Shown here: positions 8,351 through 15,939 of the stretch, one piece after another
How the letters are laid out: each line of letters opens with the position of its first letter
Numbering within the stretch: position 1 is the stretch's first letter
DNA from: SXRF01 sp038043465
GTDB taxonomy: Bacteria > Pseudomonadota > Alphaproteobacteria > Rickettsiales > SXRF01
Direction: 5' to 3'
NCBI GenBank assembly: GCA_038043465.1
Contig: JBBTBX010000007.1
Coordinates: forward strand, 38,312-102,311
DNA: 64,000 nt
Notes under the pieces: model-generated
Databases searched by the model: none
What the model was told of the DNA's origin: nothing
Seen by the model: only the letters and a program-made list of their open reading frames with translations
Made by a program: the position numbers and the translations under genes

Positions 8351-8803
8351 ATGAGAGATCCATCAGTAATTGAGCGTCGTATCACACTTAGGTTAATGGC
8401 GTATTGGGAAAAGCTGCGTAAGCATAATCCTATGCCGACAGAAGTTGACATAGATCCTGATGATCTGCAGGATTTATGGGATTATTGCTTCCTGATTCAT
8501 GTAAAAGATCTGAATAAACCAGACTATAATTATACCTATTTGGGAAAAGCCATACAGGAAGCCTATAGTGCTGATCTTGCCGGGGATGAAGGGGCTGGTA
8601 TTGCCTCGCCAAATGCTGGAAAATTAGCCAATAGCTATACGAAAGTAATAGAAACCCGCTCGCCATTGTTGGAAGAGGGAGAATTCTTTAATCTACATAA
8701 TGATCTGGTTAAATACCGGCAATGCTTGCTTCCGCTGGGGGTAGGGGATGAGGTAGATGCCATATTTGGTGGAATGCGTTTCAAGGTTTTTACAAAAACC
8801 TAA
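8351..8803 (+). CDS. PAS_5-family protein
   Basis: A 150-residue protein matching the alphaproteobacterial PAS_5 (PF07310) pattern: an N-terminal ITLRLMAYWEKLR helix, a central DLWDYCFLIHVKD core, and YTYLGKAIQEAYS followed by a late CLLPLG strand. No catalytic, DNA-binding or kinase domain is attached, so it is a stand-alone sensor-like domain with unknown ligand. It stands alone between ftsE and the ribosomal protein operon, with an AAGG site before the ATG. Confidence 0.8.
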   Translation: MRDPSVIERRITLRLMAYWEKLRKHNPMPTEVDIDPDDLQDLWDYCFLIHVKDLNKPDYNYTYLGKAIQEAYSADLAGDEGAGIASPNAGKLANSYTKVIETRSPLLEEGEFFNLHNDLVKYRQCLLPLGVGDEVDAIFGGMRFKVFTKT

Positions 8804-8941
8804 ATAAATGTTCAATTTAGCTATTGACTTGGCTTTTACCTTACAATAAATTCCAGCTCCTTTTTAATCTATGCGAATCTCGCAATTGTGGGTTTGTGTC
8901 GTTGATATATATAGAAAATTTAAGTTAAGGTATTGGTTTTT

Positions 8942-9403
8942 ATGCAGACCTATTCGGCAAAGCCGTCTGAAGTGACGAAAAAGTGGCTTATTATTGACGC
9001 AGAAGGCGTGGTTCTTGGGCGTTTGGCCTCGAATATCGCAAAAATTCTGCGCGGCAAGCACAAAACTATTTTCACTCCACATATTGATACTGGCGATCAT
9101 GTCGTTGTTATTAATGCAGGAAAAGTGAAACTTACTGGCAAAAAGCGCACTAATAAGCTTTATCACCGCCATACTGGACATCCAGGTGGGGTTAAAACCG
9201 TAACTCCTGAGTTCATTCTTAATAGCCCGTATCCTGAGCGTGTTATTGAAAAAGCGGTTGAGCGTATGATGCCTAAAGAAAGCCCACTAGCACGTGACCA
9301 GCTTGGAAAGCTGCGTGTTTATGGTGGTAAAGAACATCCACATGAAGCGCAAAAACCAGAGATATATGATTTTGCATCAAAGAATCCTAAAAATAAGAGG
9401 TAA
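8942..9403 (+). CDS. rplM: 50S ribosomal protein L13
   Basis: A 153-residue L13 of normal length. Characteristic segments are KKWLIIDAEGVVLGRLAS near the N-terminus, HTGHPGG, and the MMPKESPLARDQLGKLRVY region. The ATG at 8942 is preferred to an in-frame TTG nine bases earlier because AAGG lies 11 bases before the ATG and only two before the TTG. It is the first gene of the universal L13-S9 operon; rpsI follows after five bases. Confidence 0.98.
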   Translation: MQTYSAKPSEVTKKWLIIDAEGVVLGRLASNIAKILRGKHKTIFTPHIDTGDHVVVINAGKVKLTGKKRTNKLYHRHTGHPGGVKTVTPEFILNSPYPERVIEKAVERMMPKESPLARDQLGKLRVYGGKEHPHEAQKPEIYDFASKNPKNKR

Positions 9404-9408
9404 CAGAC

Positions 9409-9909
9409 GTGGCTAAAACAGTAACAAAAACAACTATTGCCCCTAAAACCGGCGCGAAAGTTCCTGCTAAACCAGCTGCTCCTAAGGCTGCAAAGAAGGA
9501 ATCATTTGGCAGTAATGACAAGGAACTCATCTGTTATGGCACTGGTCGCCGTAAAGATGCGGTTGCCCGTGTTTTTCTAAAGCGTGGCACTGGTAAGATT
9601 ACTGTTAATGGCAAAGAACTCGCGGTATATTTTGCTCGTCCGGTTCTGCGTATGATTATCAACCAGCCGTTTGGTGCAATTGATCGTGTCGGTAATTTTG
9701 ATGTAAACTGCACTGTGGTTGGCGGTGGATTATCTGGTCAAGCTGGTGCGGTACGCCATGGTATCAGCCGTGCGCTTGATGAATATGATGCTATTTTCCA
9801 TAAGCAACTACGTCAGGGTGGTTTCCTAACCCGCGACAGCCGCGTTGTGGAACGCAAAAAATATGGTCATAAAAAGGCTCGCCGCAGCTTCCAGTTCTCA
9901 AAACGCTAA
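9409..9909 (+). CDS. rpsI: 30S ribosomal protein S9
   Basis: A 166-residue S9 with the core GTGRRKDAVARVFLKRGTG, the GGGLSGQAGAVRHGISRAL segment and the basic C-terminus KKARRSFQFSKR that reaches the P-site. About 40 residues of Lys/Ala/Pro-rich extension precede the core, typical of several alphaproteobacteria. Translation starts at GTG with an AAGAGG site eight bases upstream that overlaps the end of rplM. Confidence 0.98.
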   Translation: MAKTVTKTTIAPKTGAKVPAKPAAPKAAKKESFGSNDKELICYGTGRRKDAVARVFLKRGTGKITVNGKELAVYFARPVLRMIINQPFGAIDRVGNFDVNCTVVGGGLSGQAGAVRHGISRALDEYDAIFHKQLRQGGFLTRDSRVVERKKYGHKKARRSFQFSKR

Positions 9910-9975
9910 AAATTATTTACAATTACTTAATAATTGTATAAAATTAGCCCGTAAAGTAGTTTTTTGGGGTTCATT

Positions 9976-10599
9976 ATGGCTGAAGCACCATATAGTTTAG
10001 ACAAAACATTCGATAATATTCTGAGAGAAAATCCGGATATAGGTCCAGATATGGCTAGATTTCGGGATCTGATGGTTGGTGCTGGTAATCCAATTGAAAC
10101 AAAAAGTTTTAATGCAGCATCTCCTAAAGAAATTCCTGCTGCTCCTTCTTCAAAAAGTGATGCAGCACCGTGGAATCGTCTTTCTCCTATACCTGTTCAT
10201 CTTGATCCTTTCCAGCCAACATCTTTTCTTGGTGAAGAGCGTGCTTTGTCAACGATAGGAGCTAAATTACCAATTACTGAAAATTTTTCCGGATTTGTTT
10301 CTGCTGCACCATATATGCAGGGTGGAGCTGCGTTAACTACAGCAGGTGTTAGTGTAGCCACACCTAGAATAAATATGTCAAAAGACTTAAATGTAGGGGC
10401 TGAAGCTACAATAGGACGCCAAGATTTTTCCTATCTTCTTGGCAATGTACCAATACCTGCAAATACAAAAGCTTCATTTGATGTTAGCATACAACAGCCT
10501 AGCAGTGGTCTTGGTTTTGGTATTACTGGCAAGGTTACTGACCCGGGAAGCAACGTTCAGCAGTATGGTGTTTTTGCCGCTATATCTGGGCGATTCTAA
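9976..10599 (+). CDS. Unrecognised 207-residue protein with beta-rich C-terminus
   Basis: No family recognised. The first 90 residues are polar and Pro/Ala-rich; the second half is a series of short alternating strands (for example NVGAEATIGRQDFSY, ASFDVSIQQPSSGLGFGI) and the protein ends in SGRF. The strand pattern and terminal Phe resemble an outer-membrane barrel, but there is no signal peptide, so this stays speculative. The ATG at 9976 follows a GGGG site; an upstream TTG is possible. The gene is closed by a clear terminator. Confidence 0.7.
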   Translation: MAEAPYSLDKTFDNILRENPDIGPDMARFRDLMVGAGNPIETKSFNAASPKEIPAAPSSKSDAAPWNRLSPIPVHLDPFQPTSFLGEERALSTIGAKLPITENFSGFVSAAPYMQGGAALTTAGVSVATPRINMSKDLNVGAEATIGRQDFSYLLGNVPIPANTKASFDVSIQQPSSGLGFGITGKVTDPGSNVQQYGVFAAISGRF

Positions 10600-10621
10600 T
10601 TTCATATATTGCTAGTGTGTC

Positions 10622-10648
10622 AAAGCACCTATATGGTGCTTTTTTTGT
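10622..10648 (+). terminator. Rho-independent terminator
   Basis: A perfect eight-base stem (AAAGCACC / GGTGCTTT) with a TATAT loop, followed by a run of T. It lies 22 bases after the unrecognised gene ending at 10599 and before argC. Confidence 0.9.
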
Positions 10649-10682
10649 ATCTGGAATGTTATTTATTTGTTAGGGTTGTGGA

Positions 10683-11726
10683 ATGAAAAATACGATAGAT
10701 ATCGCGATAATTGGTGCAAGCGGATACACCGGCGCGGAGCTTATTCGCCTATTGCTTATGCACCCCCATGCTAATATTTCCTTGCTCACCGGCGACTCGC
10801 AGGCAGGCAAGGAAATTGGCGATGTTTACCCGCATCTGCGCTTCAAAAATCTGCCAAAACTTGTAACTCTTGAAGAAGCCGATTTCTCGAAAATTGACCT
10901 GGTGTTCTGCTGCCTGCCGCATGGTACGACGCAGAAGGTTATAGCTGAACTCCCACAGCATGTGCGTATCATCGACCTATCTGCTGATTTCCGTCTTTAT
11001 AATGTGGAAACTTACGCGCAGTGGTATGGTCACGCGCATCAGGCTGCCCACCTACAAAAAACAGCAATATATGGGCTTACCGAACATGCTCGTGAAAAAA
11101 TCAGAAACGCCCGCCTTGTCGCCAATCCGGGGTGCTATCCGACCTCTTCGAGTTTACCGCTTATACCATTGCTTTCCGCAGGTTTAATCAGTTCGGAAAA
11201 TATCATAATTGATGCAAAATCCGGAGTAACTGGAGCGGGCAGGGCGGCCTCACAAGCCAATCTCTTTACCGAAATAAATGATGGATTAAAAGCTTATGGA
11301 ATAGCCGCGCACCGCCACGCGCCAGAGATTGAACAGAATCTAAGCCTTGCTTCTGACAAGGAAATTATGGTGACGTTTACACCCCATCTGATACCGATGA
11401 ACCGTGGTATTTTGTCCACCATTTATGTGCAGTTGACCGCTGGAAAAACCATTGATGATCTGCGTGCAAGGCTTGGCTCTGTATATGAAAATGAACAATT
11501 CGTGCATCTTCTCCCAGCTGGAATTGCACCAACCACCAGTCAGGTTCGTGGCACCAATGATTGCGTGATGAATGTGTTTGCTGACAGAATAGCAGGTCGG
11601 GCGATTATAGTTTCAGTTATTGATAACCTCGTAAAAGGTGCTTCTGGTCAGGCGGTACAGAATATGAATGTCATGTTCGGTTTCCCTGAAAAAACTGGTT
11701 TGGAACTAACGGCGGTGTTTCCATGA
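10683..11726 (+). CDS. argC: N-acetyl-gamma-glutamyl-phosphate reductase
   Basis: A 347-residue NADPH-dependent enzyme that reduces N-acetylglutamyl phosphate to the semialdehyde in arginine synthesis. The N-terminal dinucleotide fold is IIGASGYTGAELIRLL; the catalytic Cys is in VANPGCYPTSSSLPL; the dimer/substrate segments GVTGAGRAASQANLF and HRHAPEIEQ are present. The last four bases overlap the carbonic anhydrase-like gene (ATGA), so the two are translationally coupled. Together with argH it shows an arginine pathway, dispersed over at least two loci. Confidence 0.97.
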   Translation: MKNTIDIAIIGASGYTGAELIRLLLMHPHANISLLTGDSQAGKEIGDVYPHLRFKNLPKLVTLEEADFSKIDLVFCCLPHGTTQKVIAELPQHVRIIDLSADFRLYNVETYAQWYGHAHQAAHLQKTAIYGLTEHAREKIRNARLVANPGCYPTSSSLPLIPLLSAGLISSENIIIDAKSGVTGAGRAASQANLFTEINDGLKAYGIAAHRHAPEIEQNLSLASDKEIMVTFTPHLIPMNRGILSTIYVQLTAGKTIDDLRARLGSVYENEQFVHLLPAGIAPTTSQVRGTNDCVMNVFADRIAGRAIIVSVIDNLVKGASGQAVQNMNVMFGFPEKTGLELTAVFP

Positions 11727-12277
11727 TAAAACCATCTCCCATAATCCTGCCTTACCGTGGCGAATATGCACCTGATGGCGTATTTCCGCGCATTTCTGAA
11801 AAAGCTTTTATTGCTGCTGGGGCTGCTGTGATTGGCGATGTTGAGATTGGCGAAGATTCTGGGGTTTGGTTCGGTTGCGTAGTGCGTGGGGATGTTAATT
11901 ATATCCGCATCGGAAACCGCACCAATATTCAGGATGGAACGGTAGTCCACGTTACACGCCGCACAGGACCCACCATAATTGGCTCAAATGTAACCATCGG
12001 GCATAGTGTGCTTCTGCATGCCTGCACCCTCGAAGATGGCTGTTTTATTGGTATGCGGGCAACTTTAATGGATGGGGTAGTGGTGGAATCAGGAGCGCAG
12101 GTGGCTGCTGGTGCGCTGGTTACCCCTAATAAACGAGTGCCAAAGGGGCAACTTTGGGCGGGTAGCCCAGCAAAATATTTTAGGGATTTAACTGAGGAAG
12201 AACAAAGGTTTATCCCAATTTCGGCAGAAAATTATGTTAAACATGCCCGCGAATATTTGACTACGAGTCTGTCGTAA
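11723..12277 (+). CDS. Gamma-carbonic anhydrase family protein
   Basis: A 184-residue left-handed beta-helix (hexapeptide-repeat) protein. The repeats run roughly from residue 35 to 135 (for example AVIGDVEIGEDSGVWFGCVV), and zinc-type histidines are in VVHVTRR, IGHSVLLHA and the neighbouring turn. Family members (CamH, YrdA, PaaY) form trimers that may hydrate CO2 or bind metal with little activity; activity cannot be predicted here. It is coupled to argC by a four-base overlap; arginine synthesis consumes bicarbonate at the carbamoyl-phosphate step, but a functional link is only an inference. Confidence 0.9.
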   Translation: MIKPSPIILPYRGEYAPDGVFPRISEKAFIAAGAAVIGDVEIGEDSGVWFGCVVRGDVNYIRIGNRTNIQDGTVVHVTRRTGPTIIGSNVTIGHSVLLHACTLEDGCFIGMRATLMDGVVVESGAQVAAGALVTPNKRVPKGQLWAGSPAKYFRDLTEEEQRFIPISAENYVKHAREYLTTSLS

Positions 12278-12279
12278 CA

Positions 12280-12298
12280 ACAGTTTTCACAAAACTGT
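12280..12298 (+). terminator. Perfect hairpin after the carbonic anhydrase gene
   Basis: ACAGTTTT-CAC-AAAACTGT forms an eight-base perfect stem three bases after the stop codon. A weak T-rich stretch follows, so it may be a terminator or only a 3' stabilising hairpin. Confidence 0.45.
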
Positions 12299-12353
12299 CA
12301 CATTTCTTCAGTGATTTTCATGTAGAATATACAGTGAAAAGGAGTTTGTAAAA

Positions 12354-13484
12354 GTGGCATTACTGGAAGAACCGGAAACAATCAGAGGGCATGTGGCAGA
12401 CGCAGCCGGCAGCATGGCTGCCAAGACGGCTGTTGTTCAAGCTACTGCTGTTCAAACTGCTATTGATGGTACTGCTGGGGCATTGGCCGGTCTAAGTACT
12501 GCAGTATTCGGGCCACTTAGTGTTAGCCTTGCCGCAACTGCCAGTGTTTTAATAAACCAGACCCACTATCAGAGCAAGCGCGCAGCACTACGCGTGATGT
12601 ATAAAGATGAAGTGGCGGCGCAACTTGGCAAATCTCCTGATAGAATTAAAGATGAAGATATTGACCTGATAGCAAAAGGTGATGCAAAGCGCGGAATAGC
12701 AGCCAATAAAACCATTGCCGAAGAGTTGCAGACTCTTAAGAAACGCAGGAATGTAGGGATGCTGGTCACGGCTCTGACTATTCTTTCAACTGTGGCAATC
12801 GTTGCTAGTCTACCTGGTATTGCTGGTGTTGCTGCAGGTGGTGTTGGTTTATTTGCCGCTAGGATGATAGCTGGTTTTGCTATTCATAAGCTGTTGGAGA
12901 ATCCAATAAAAAAGACTGGGAAAAAAATATTTAAGCTTGATACGCCGACAACTCATGATCGGATAGCAGATCTAAGCAAACAGCACAGAAAAGGAAAAAC
13001 CATATCGCGTGAGCAGGTTATGGACGTGTTTGTCAGTGCTAACAAAGAGTTGAGCCAGTTTGTAATTGATAATTATGGCATGCACTATGATAAATTAAGC
13101 GTACAGGATAAGCATGTGGTGGTAGAGGCTATGGAACAGCATATGCCCATTACCAGCATGACAAAAAACCTTAATTCCGGAACTGTAAAAATATCAGAAC
13201 TTGCTTTTGCCGTTGAGGGAAAAATTTCCGGTGTTGAGCCTAATACCGTGAAAGACAATCTGAGTTTGGTTGGCAAGGCACGTCATGCCCTTATGGGAGT
13301 TGGCACACGTCTGCATAATGTTGCTCAAAGGCATAATACGGTGGCGGCAAATTCGGTTTTGCAAAAAAACGCTGCTATAAAACATCAGGTGGCAATGGAA
13401 TATAATAACCCGACACCGTCACGTTCATTTGTAGAGCGTTATCAGAATGAGAAAACCACTGGTATTTCTCATACGATTCATTAG
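12354..13484 (+). CDS. Unrecognised 376-residue membrane protein
   Basis: No family recognised. It starts with GTG behind an AAAAGGAG site. An Ala-rich N-terminal third includes a hydrophobic stretch (about residues 40-66), then a charged region and a second, longer hydrophobic block (about residues 134-178, Gly/Ala/Val-rich, probably two membrane passes). The C-terminal half is a soluble, mostly helical basic domain. No signal peptide or catalytic motif. The same Ala/Gly-rich membrane style appears in the unrecognised gene at 27722, but I see no clear homology. The stop codon lies at the edge of a large palindromic repeat. Confidence 0.72.
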   Translation: MALLEEPETIRGHVADAAGSMAAKTAVVQATAVQTAIDGTAGALAGLSTAVFGPLSVSLAATASVLINQTHYQSKRAALRVMYKDEVAAQLGKSPDRIKDEDIDLIAKGDAKRGIAANKTIAEELQTLKKRRNVGMLVTALTILSTVAIVASLPGIAGVAAGGVGLFAARMIAGFAIHKLLENPIKKTGKKIFKLDTPTTHDRIADLSKQHRKGKTISREQVMDVFVSANKELSQFVIDNYGMHYDKLSVQDKHVVVEAMEQHMPITSMTKNLNSGTVKISELAFAVEGKISGVEPNTVKDNLSLVGKARHALMGVGTRLHNVAQRHNTVAANSVLQKNAAIKHQVAMEYNNPTPSRSFVERYQNEKTTGISHTIH

Positions 13485-13629
13485 GCTGTGTCGCCATTCA
13501 CTACTATGTCTTGCTGCAAACATGGTTTTCCGCGCTTCCGCTACGCACGTACCAGTATGTACGCTTGCGTTGCGGTTCTCGAAAAACCATGTTTTCGCTT
13601 GCGACCTAGCGTGAATGTCGATACAGCCT
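13483..13629. repeat. Large 147-bp palindromic element
   Basis: Outer arms AGGCTGTGTCGCCATTCAC and the complement of GTGAATGTCGATACAGCCT pair with two mismatches. Inner arms (AAACATGGTTTTCCGCG against CGAAAAACCATGTTTT, then GC-rich arms around a GTAC centre) also pair. The left end overlaps the stop codon of the preceding gene by two bases. No coding capacity. I found no second copy in the window. Confidence 0.75.
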
Positions 13630-13646
13630 AGAGCCTATTTAGGAAT

Positions 13647-13677
13647 AAAAAAAGCCCACTTGAAAAGTGGGCTTTTT
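13647..13677. terminator. Bidirectional Rho-independent terminator
   Basis: AAGCCCACTT-GAA-AAGTGGGCTT with A-run on the left and T-run on the right, so it can stop transcription from both sides. It lies between two convergent genes ending at 13484 and 13697. Confidence 0.92.
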
Positions 13678-13696
13678 AACAATCATTCAGATTAAG

Positions 13697-14482
13697 TTAT
13701 TTCTTATTGGTTTTTGCAGCGCGTACTTCAGCAACTGCTTTTTGCATTGCTTCAAATGACATTGCTCCTGGATAAAAATTATCACCTATGATAATTGACG
13801 GTGTTCCAACCGCACCTATCGTGGTTCCTAAATCTTTATTCTTGTTTAAGATGGTTTCAATTTCAGGATTAGATATCTCTTTTTTCATTTTATCTTCGGA
13901 AATACCAAGCTTTTTTGCCTCTTCCAATATTTTACTTTCACTAATCATACCGTTTACGTTAAGCATAGCTTTATGAAAATCGAAATACTTATCTTTTGCA
14001 ATACGATTAACTGCCAAAGCAGCCTTTGACGCTAATCTAGAGTTATCGCTCAATATTGGATATTCTTTGAAAACAACCCGAATTTTTTTGTCACTATCCA
14101 TCAGCTTTGAAAGTGAGATAAATGCCTGTTTGCAATATCCACAGTGGTAATCAAAAAATTCTACTACAGTTACATCAGCATCAGCCGATCCAACAACTGG
14201 AGAATTCGGATCTGAAAATATCTCTTTCTTATTTTTTGCGATTGCTTCTTTCGCATTAGCAACCATAATGTTTGCCTGGTTCTCCTGCATCTTTTCTATT
14301 ACTTGTGTAAGTATGGTTGGGTCACTAAGCAAAACCTCTTTTACCAACGCAGGTAATTGATCACGGGTAACGGGGGCATTTTTATTGTCGGAAGATGCCT
14401 GCGCCATCACAGCAGTTGAAAATAAAAAAGCAGAAGCAAGAATTGTCGACAGGCTAGTGGTAAAAAGATTTGAACCAGACAT
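13697..14482 (-). CDS. DsbA-family (Com1-like) periplasmic thiol oxidoreductase
   Basis: A 261-residue secreted protein with a signal segment (ILASAFLFSTAVMAQA), an N-terminal helical region containing LPALVKEVLLSDP that resembles the extension of Com1-like proteins, and a thioredoxin domain with the redox motif CGYC in VEFFDYHCGYCKQAF. The DsbA helical insert and the cis-Pro loop GAVGTPSIIIGD follow. It would introduce or shuffle disulfides in exported proteins. It is the last gene of an rne-bepA-dsbA run on this strand and ends at the bidirectional terminator. Confidence 0.9.
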   Translation of the reverse strand: MSGSNLFTTSLSTILASAFLFSTAVMAQASSDNKNAPVTRDQLPALVKEVLLSDPTILTQVIEKMQENQANIMVANAKEAIAKNKKEIFSDPNSPVVGSADADVTVVEFFDYHCGYCKQAFISLSKLMDSDKKIRVVFKEYPILSDNSRLASKAALAVNRIAKDKYFDFHKAMLNVNGMISESKILEEAKKLGISEDKMKKEISNPEIETILNKNKDLGTTIGAVGTPSIIIGDNFYPGAMSFEAMQKAVAEVRAAKTNKK

Positions 14483-14562
14483 ATATTAAGACTCCATATT
14501 TTTTTTAATAAAAACCGTCAGTAATATTAACAATCCTTCAAAACAAAGTATAGTGGTAAATT

Positions 14563-15921
14563 CTAGAGCGGACTATTTTTCTTATCTTCTTGCTTTTTCA
14601 TATCTTCTGCTTTGTTCTTAACGTCATAAGCGTTTCTCTGAGCAGGGCTTCCGGCTTTTAGTCCTGAAATGGCTAGATTAGCCATTCTGGTCGCTGTTTC
14701 TGTATCATTTTGTAATAAAGCTTCTTCAGCTAGAGCAAGATAGGACATAGGTAGGTCACTAACAGAGCCATAGGCGGTGGCAAGGAATCTCCAGGCGGCT
14801 GGATTAGTGTTATCAATGGAAACTGACTTCTTCAGATGGGCAATGGCTGACCCAAGTGCTGCAGGAGTCTTCTGGGAAATTTCAACTTTTCCTAAATCTG
14901 CCAGTATAAGTGATGAATTGGGAAGAAGTCTTGCTGCTTCTTTATATGATTCAAGAGCTTCTTTGCTCCGTCCGTTTTCAAATAATATTTGTCCTTTTAA
15001 TTCATGGAAAAACGGATCTTTTGGAGCTTCTTCTATAAGGCTGTTTATCTCAATTAGCGAACTTTCGATATTTGGCATTTTGTAATAAGCTACAGCACGG
15101 GCAATTCGTGCTGGAACGCTTTTATCGCTTGCCGGATATTTCTGTAATGTACGTTCCGGTGTTTGGATAAAACCGTAGAGTTTTGCAACAATACGCTGCT
15201 GGGAAATAAGGTATGATTTGGGATATTGCCCCAAAGGAATTTTAGATTTTTCTACATGGTTGCGTACAAACTCTATACGGTCATTAGTCAGCGGATGGGT
15301 AAGCATATATGGATCAGGAGAACCAAATTGCTTGCGTTCATTCCGCTTTAGCATCTCAAACATTTTTACCATGCCGTTTGCGGAGATTCCCAGCTTATCA
15401 AGAGTTGTCATGGCAGATTGGTCGGCGGCCTGCTCATTGGCGCGGGTGTAAGAAAAGAAATTACGGGCTATAGTGTTTTGACCACCAGTAATTATTGCCG
15501 CTGCCGCTTCTGGCTTTTTAGATACAACCGCGCTGGCAGCCCCAAGGACAAAAGTAAGAACTGTGCCAAGCTGTGCATTTTTGATTTTTTCTGTCCCTTG
15601 TATCAAATGCCCACCTGCTATATGTCCTGTTTCATGCGCCATAACCCCGATGAGAATATCCGGAGTTTCTGCAGCCATAATCAAACCGGAATTTATGAAC
15701 ATATTTGCTCCGCCGGCAACATAAGCATTCAATCCGCTATCCTGAACTATAAATATTTTGGTGGTAGATGGATTAACACCAGCTGTTCTGAAGATAGGGT
15801 CAGCATAACTCCTTAACGCATGCTCTATTTCTGCATCACGGATTAAGGGAATAGCAAGCGCGATAGTGGATTGTAAGAACGTCAGTAAGAAAGAAAATAT
15901 TAATGAATAGATTCTAATCAT
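14563..15921 (-). CDS. bepA: Periplasmic M48 metallopeptidase with TPR repeats (BepA-like)
   Basis: A 452-residue secreted protein. A signal peptide covers about residues 1-23; the M48 zinc site HETGHIAGGH is near residue 115, with a third ligand expected in NEQAADQSAM. The C-terminal half contains TPR-like helices (for example ELKGQILFENGRSKEALESY). The BepA/YfgC family degrades stalled outer-membrane proteins and assists LptD assembly at the BAM complex. It sits 18 bases after rne on the same strand. Identity as the BepA type rests on the M48-plus-TPR architecture. Confidence 0.9.
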   Translation of the reverse strand: MIRIYSLIFSFLLTFLQSTIALAIPLIRDAEIEHALRSYADPIFRTAGVNPSTTKIFIVQDSGLNAYVAGGANMFINSGLIMAAETPDILIGVMAHETGHIAGGHLIQGTEKIKNAQLGTVLTFVLGAASAVVSKKPEAAAAIITGGQNTIARNFFSYTRANEQAADQSAMTTLDKLGISANGMVKMFEMLKRNERKQFGSPDPYMLTHPLTNDRIEFVRNHVEKSKIPLGQYPKSYLISQQRIVAKLYGFIQTPERTLQKYPASDKSVPARIARAVAYYKMPNIESSLIEINSLIEEAPKDPFFHELKGQILFENGRSKEALESYKEAARLLPNSSLILADLGKVEISQKTPAALGSAIAHLKKSVSIDNTNPAAWRFLATAYGSVSDLPMSYLALAEEALLQNDTETATRMANLAISGLKAGSPAQRNAYDVKNKAEDMKKQEDKKNSPL

Positions 15922-15939
15922 CCAATCATCCGATCATCT

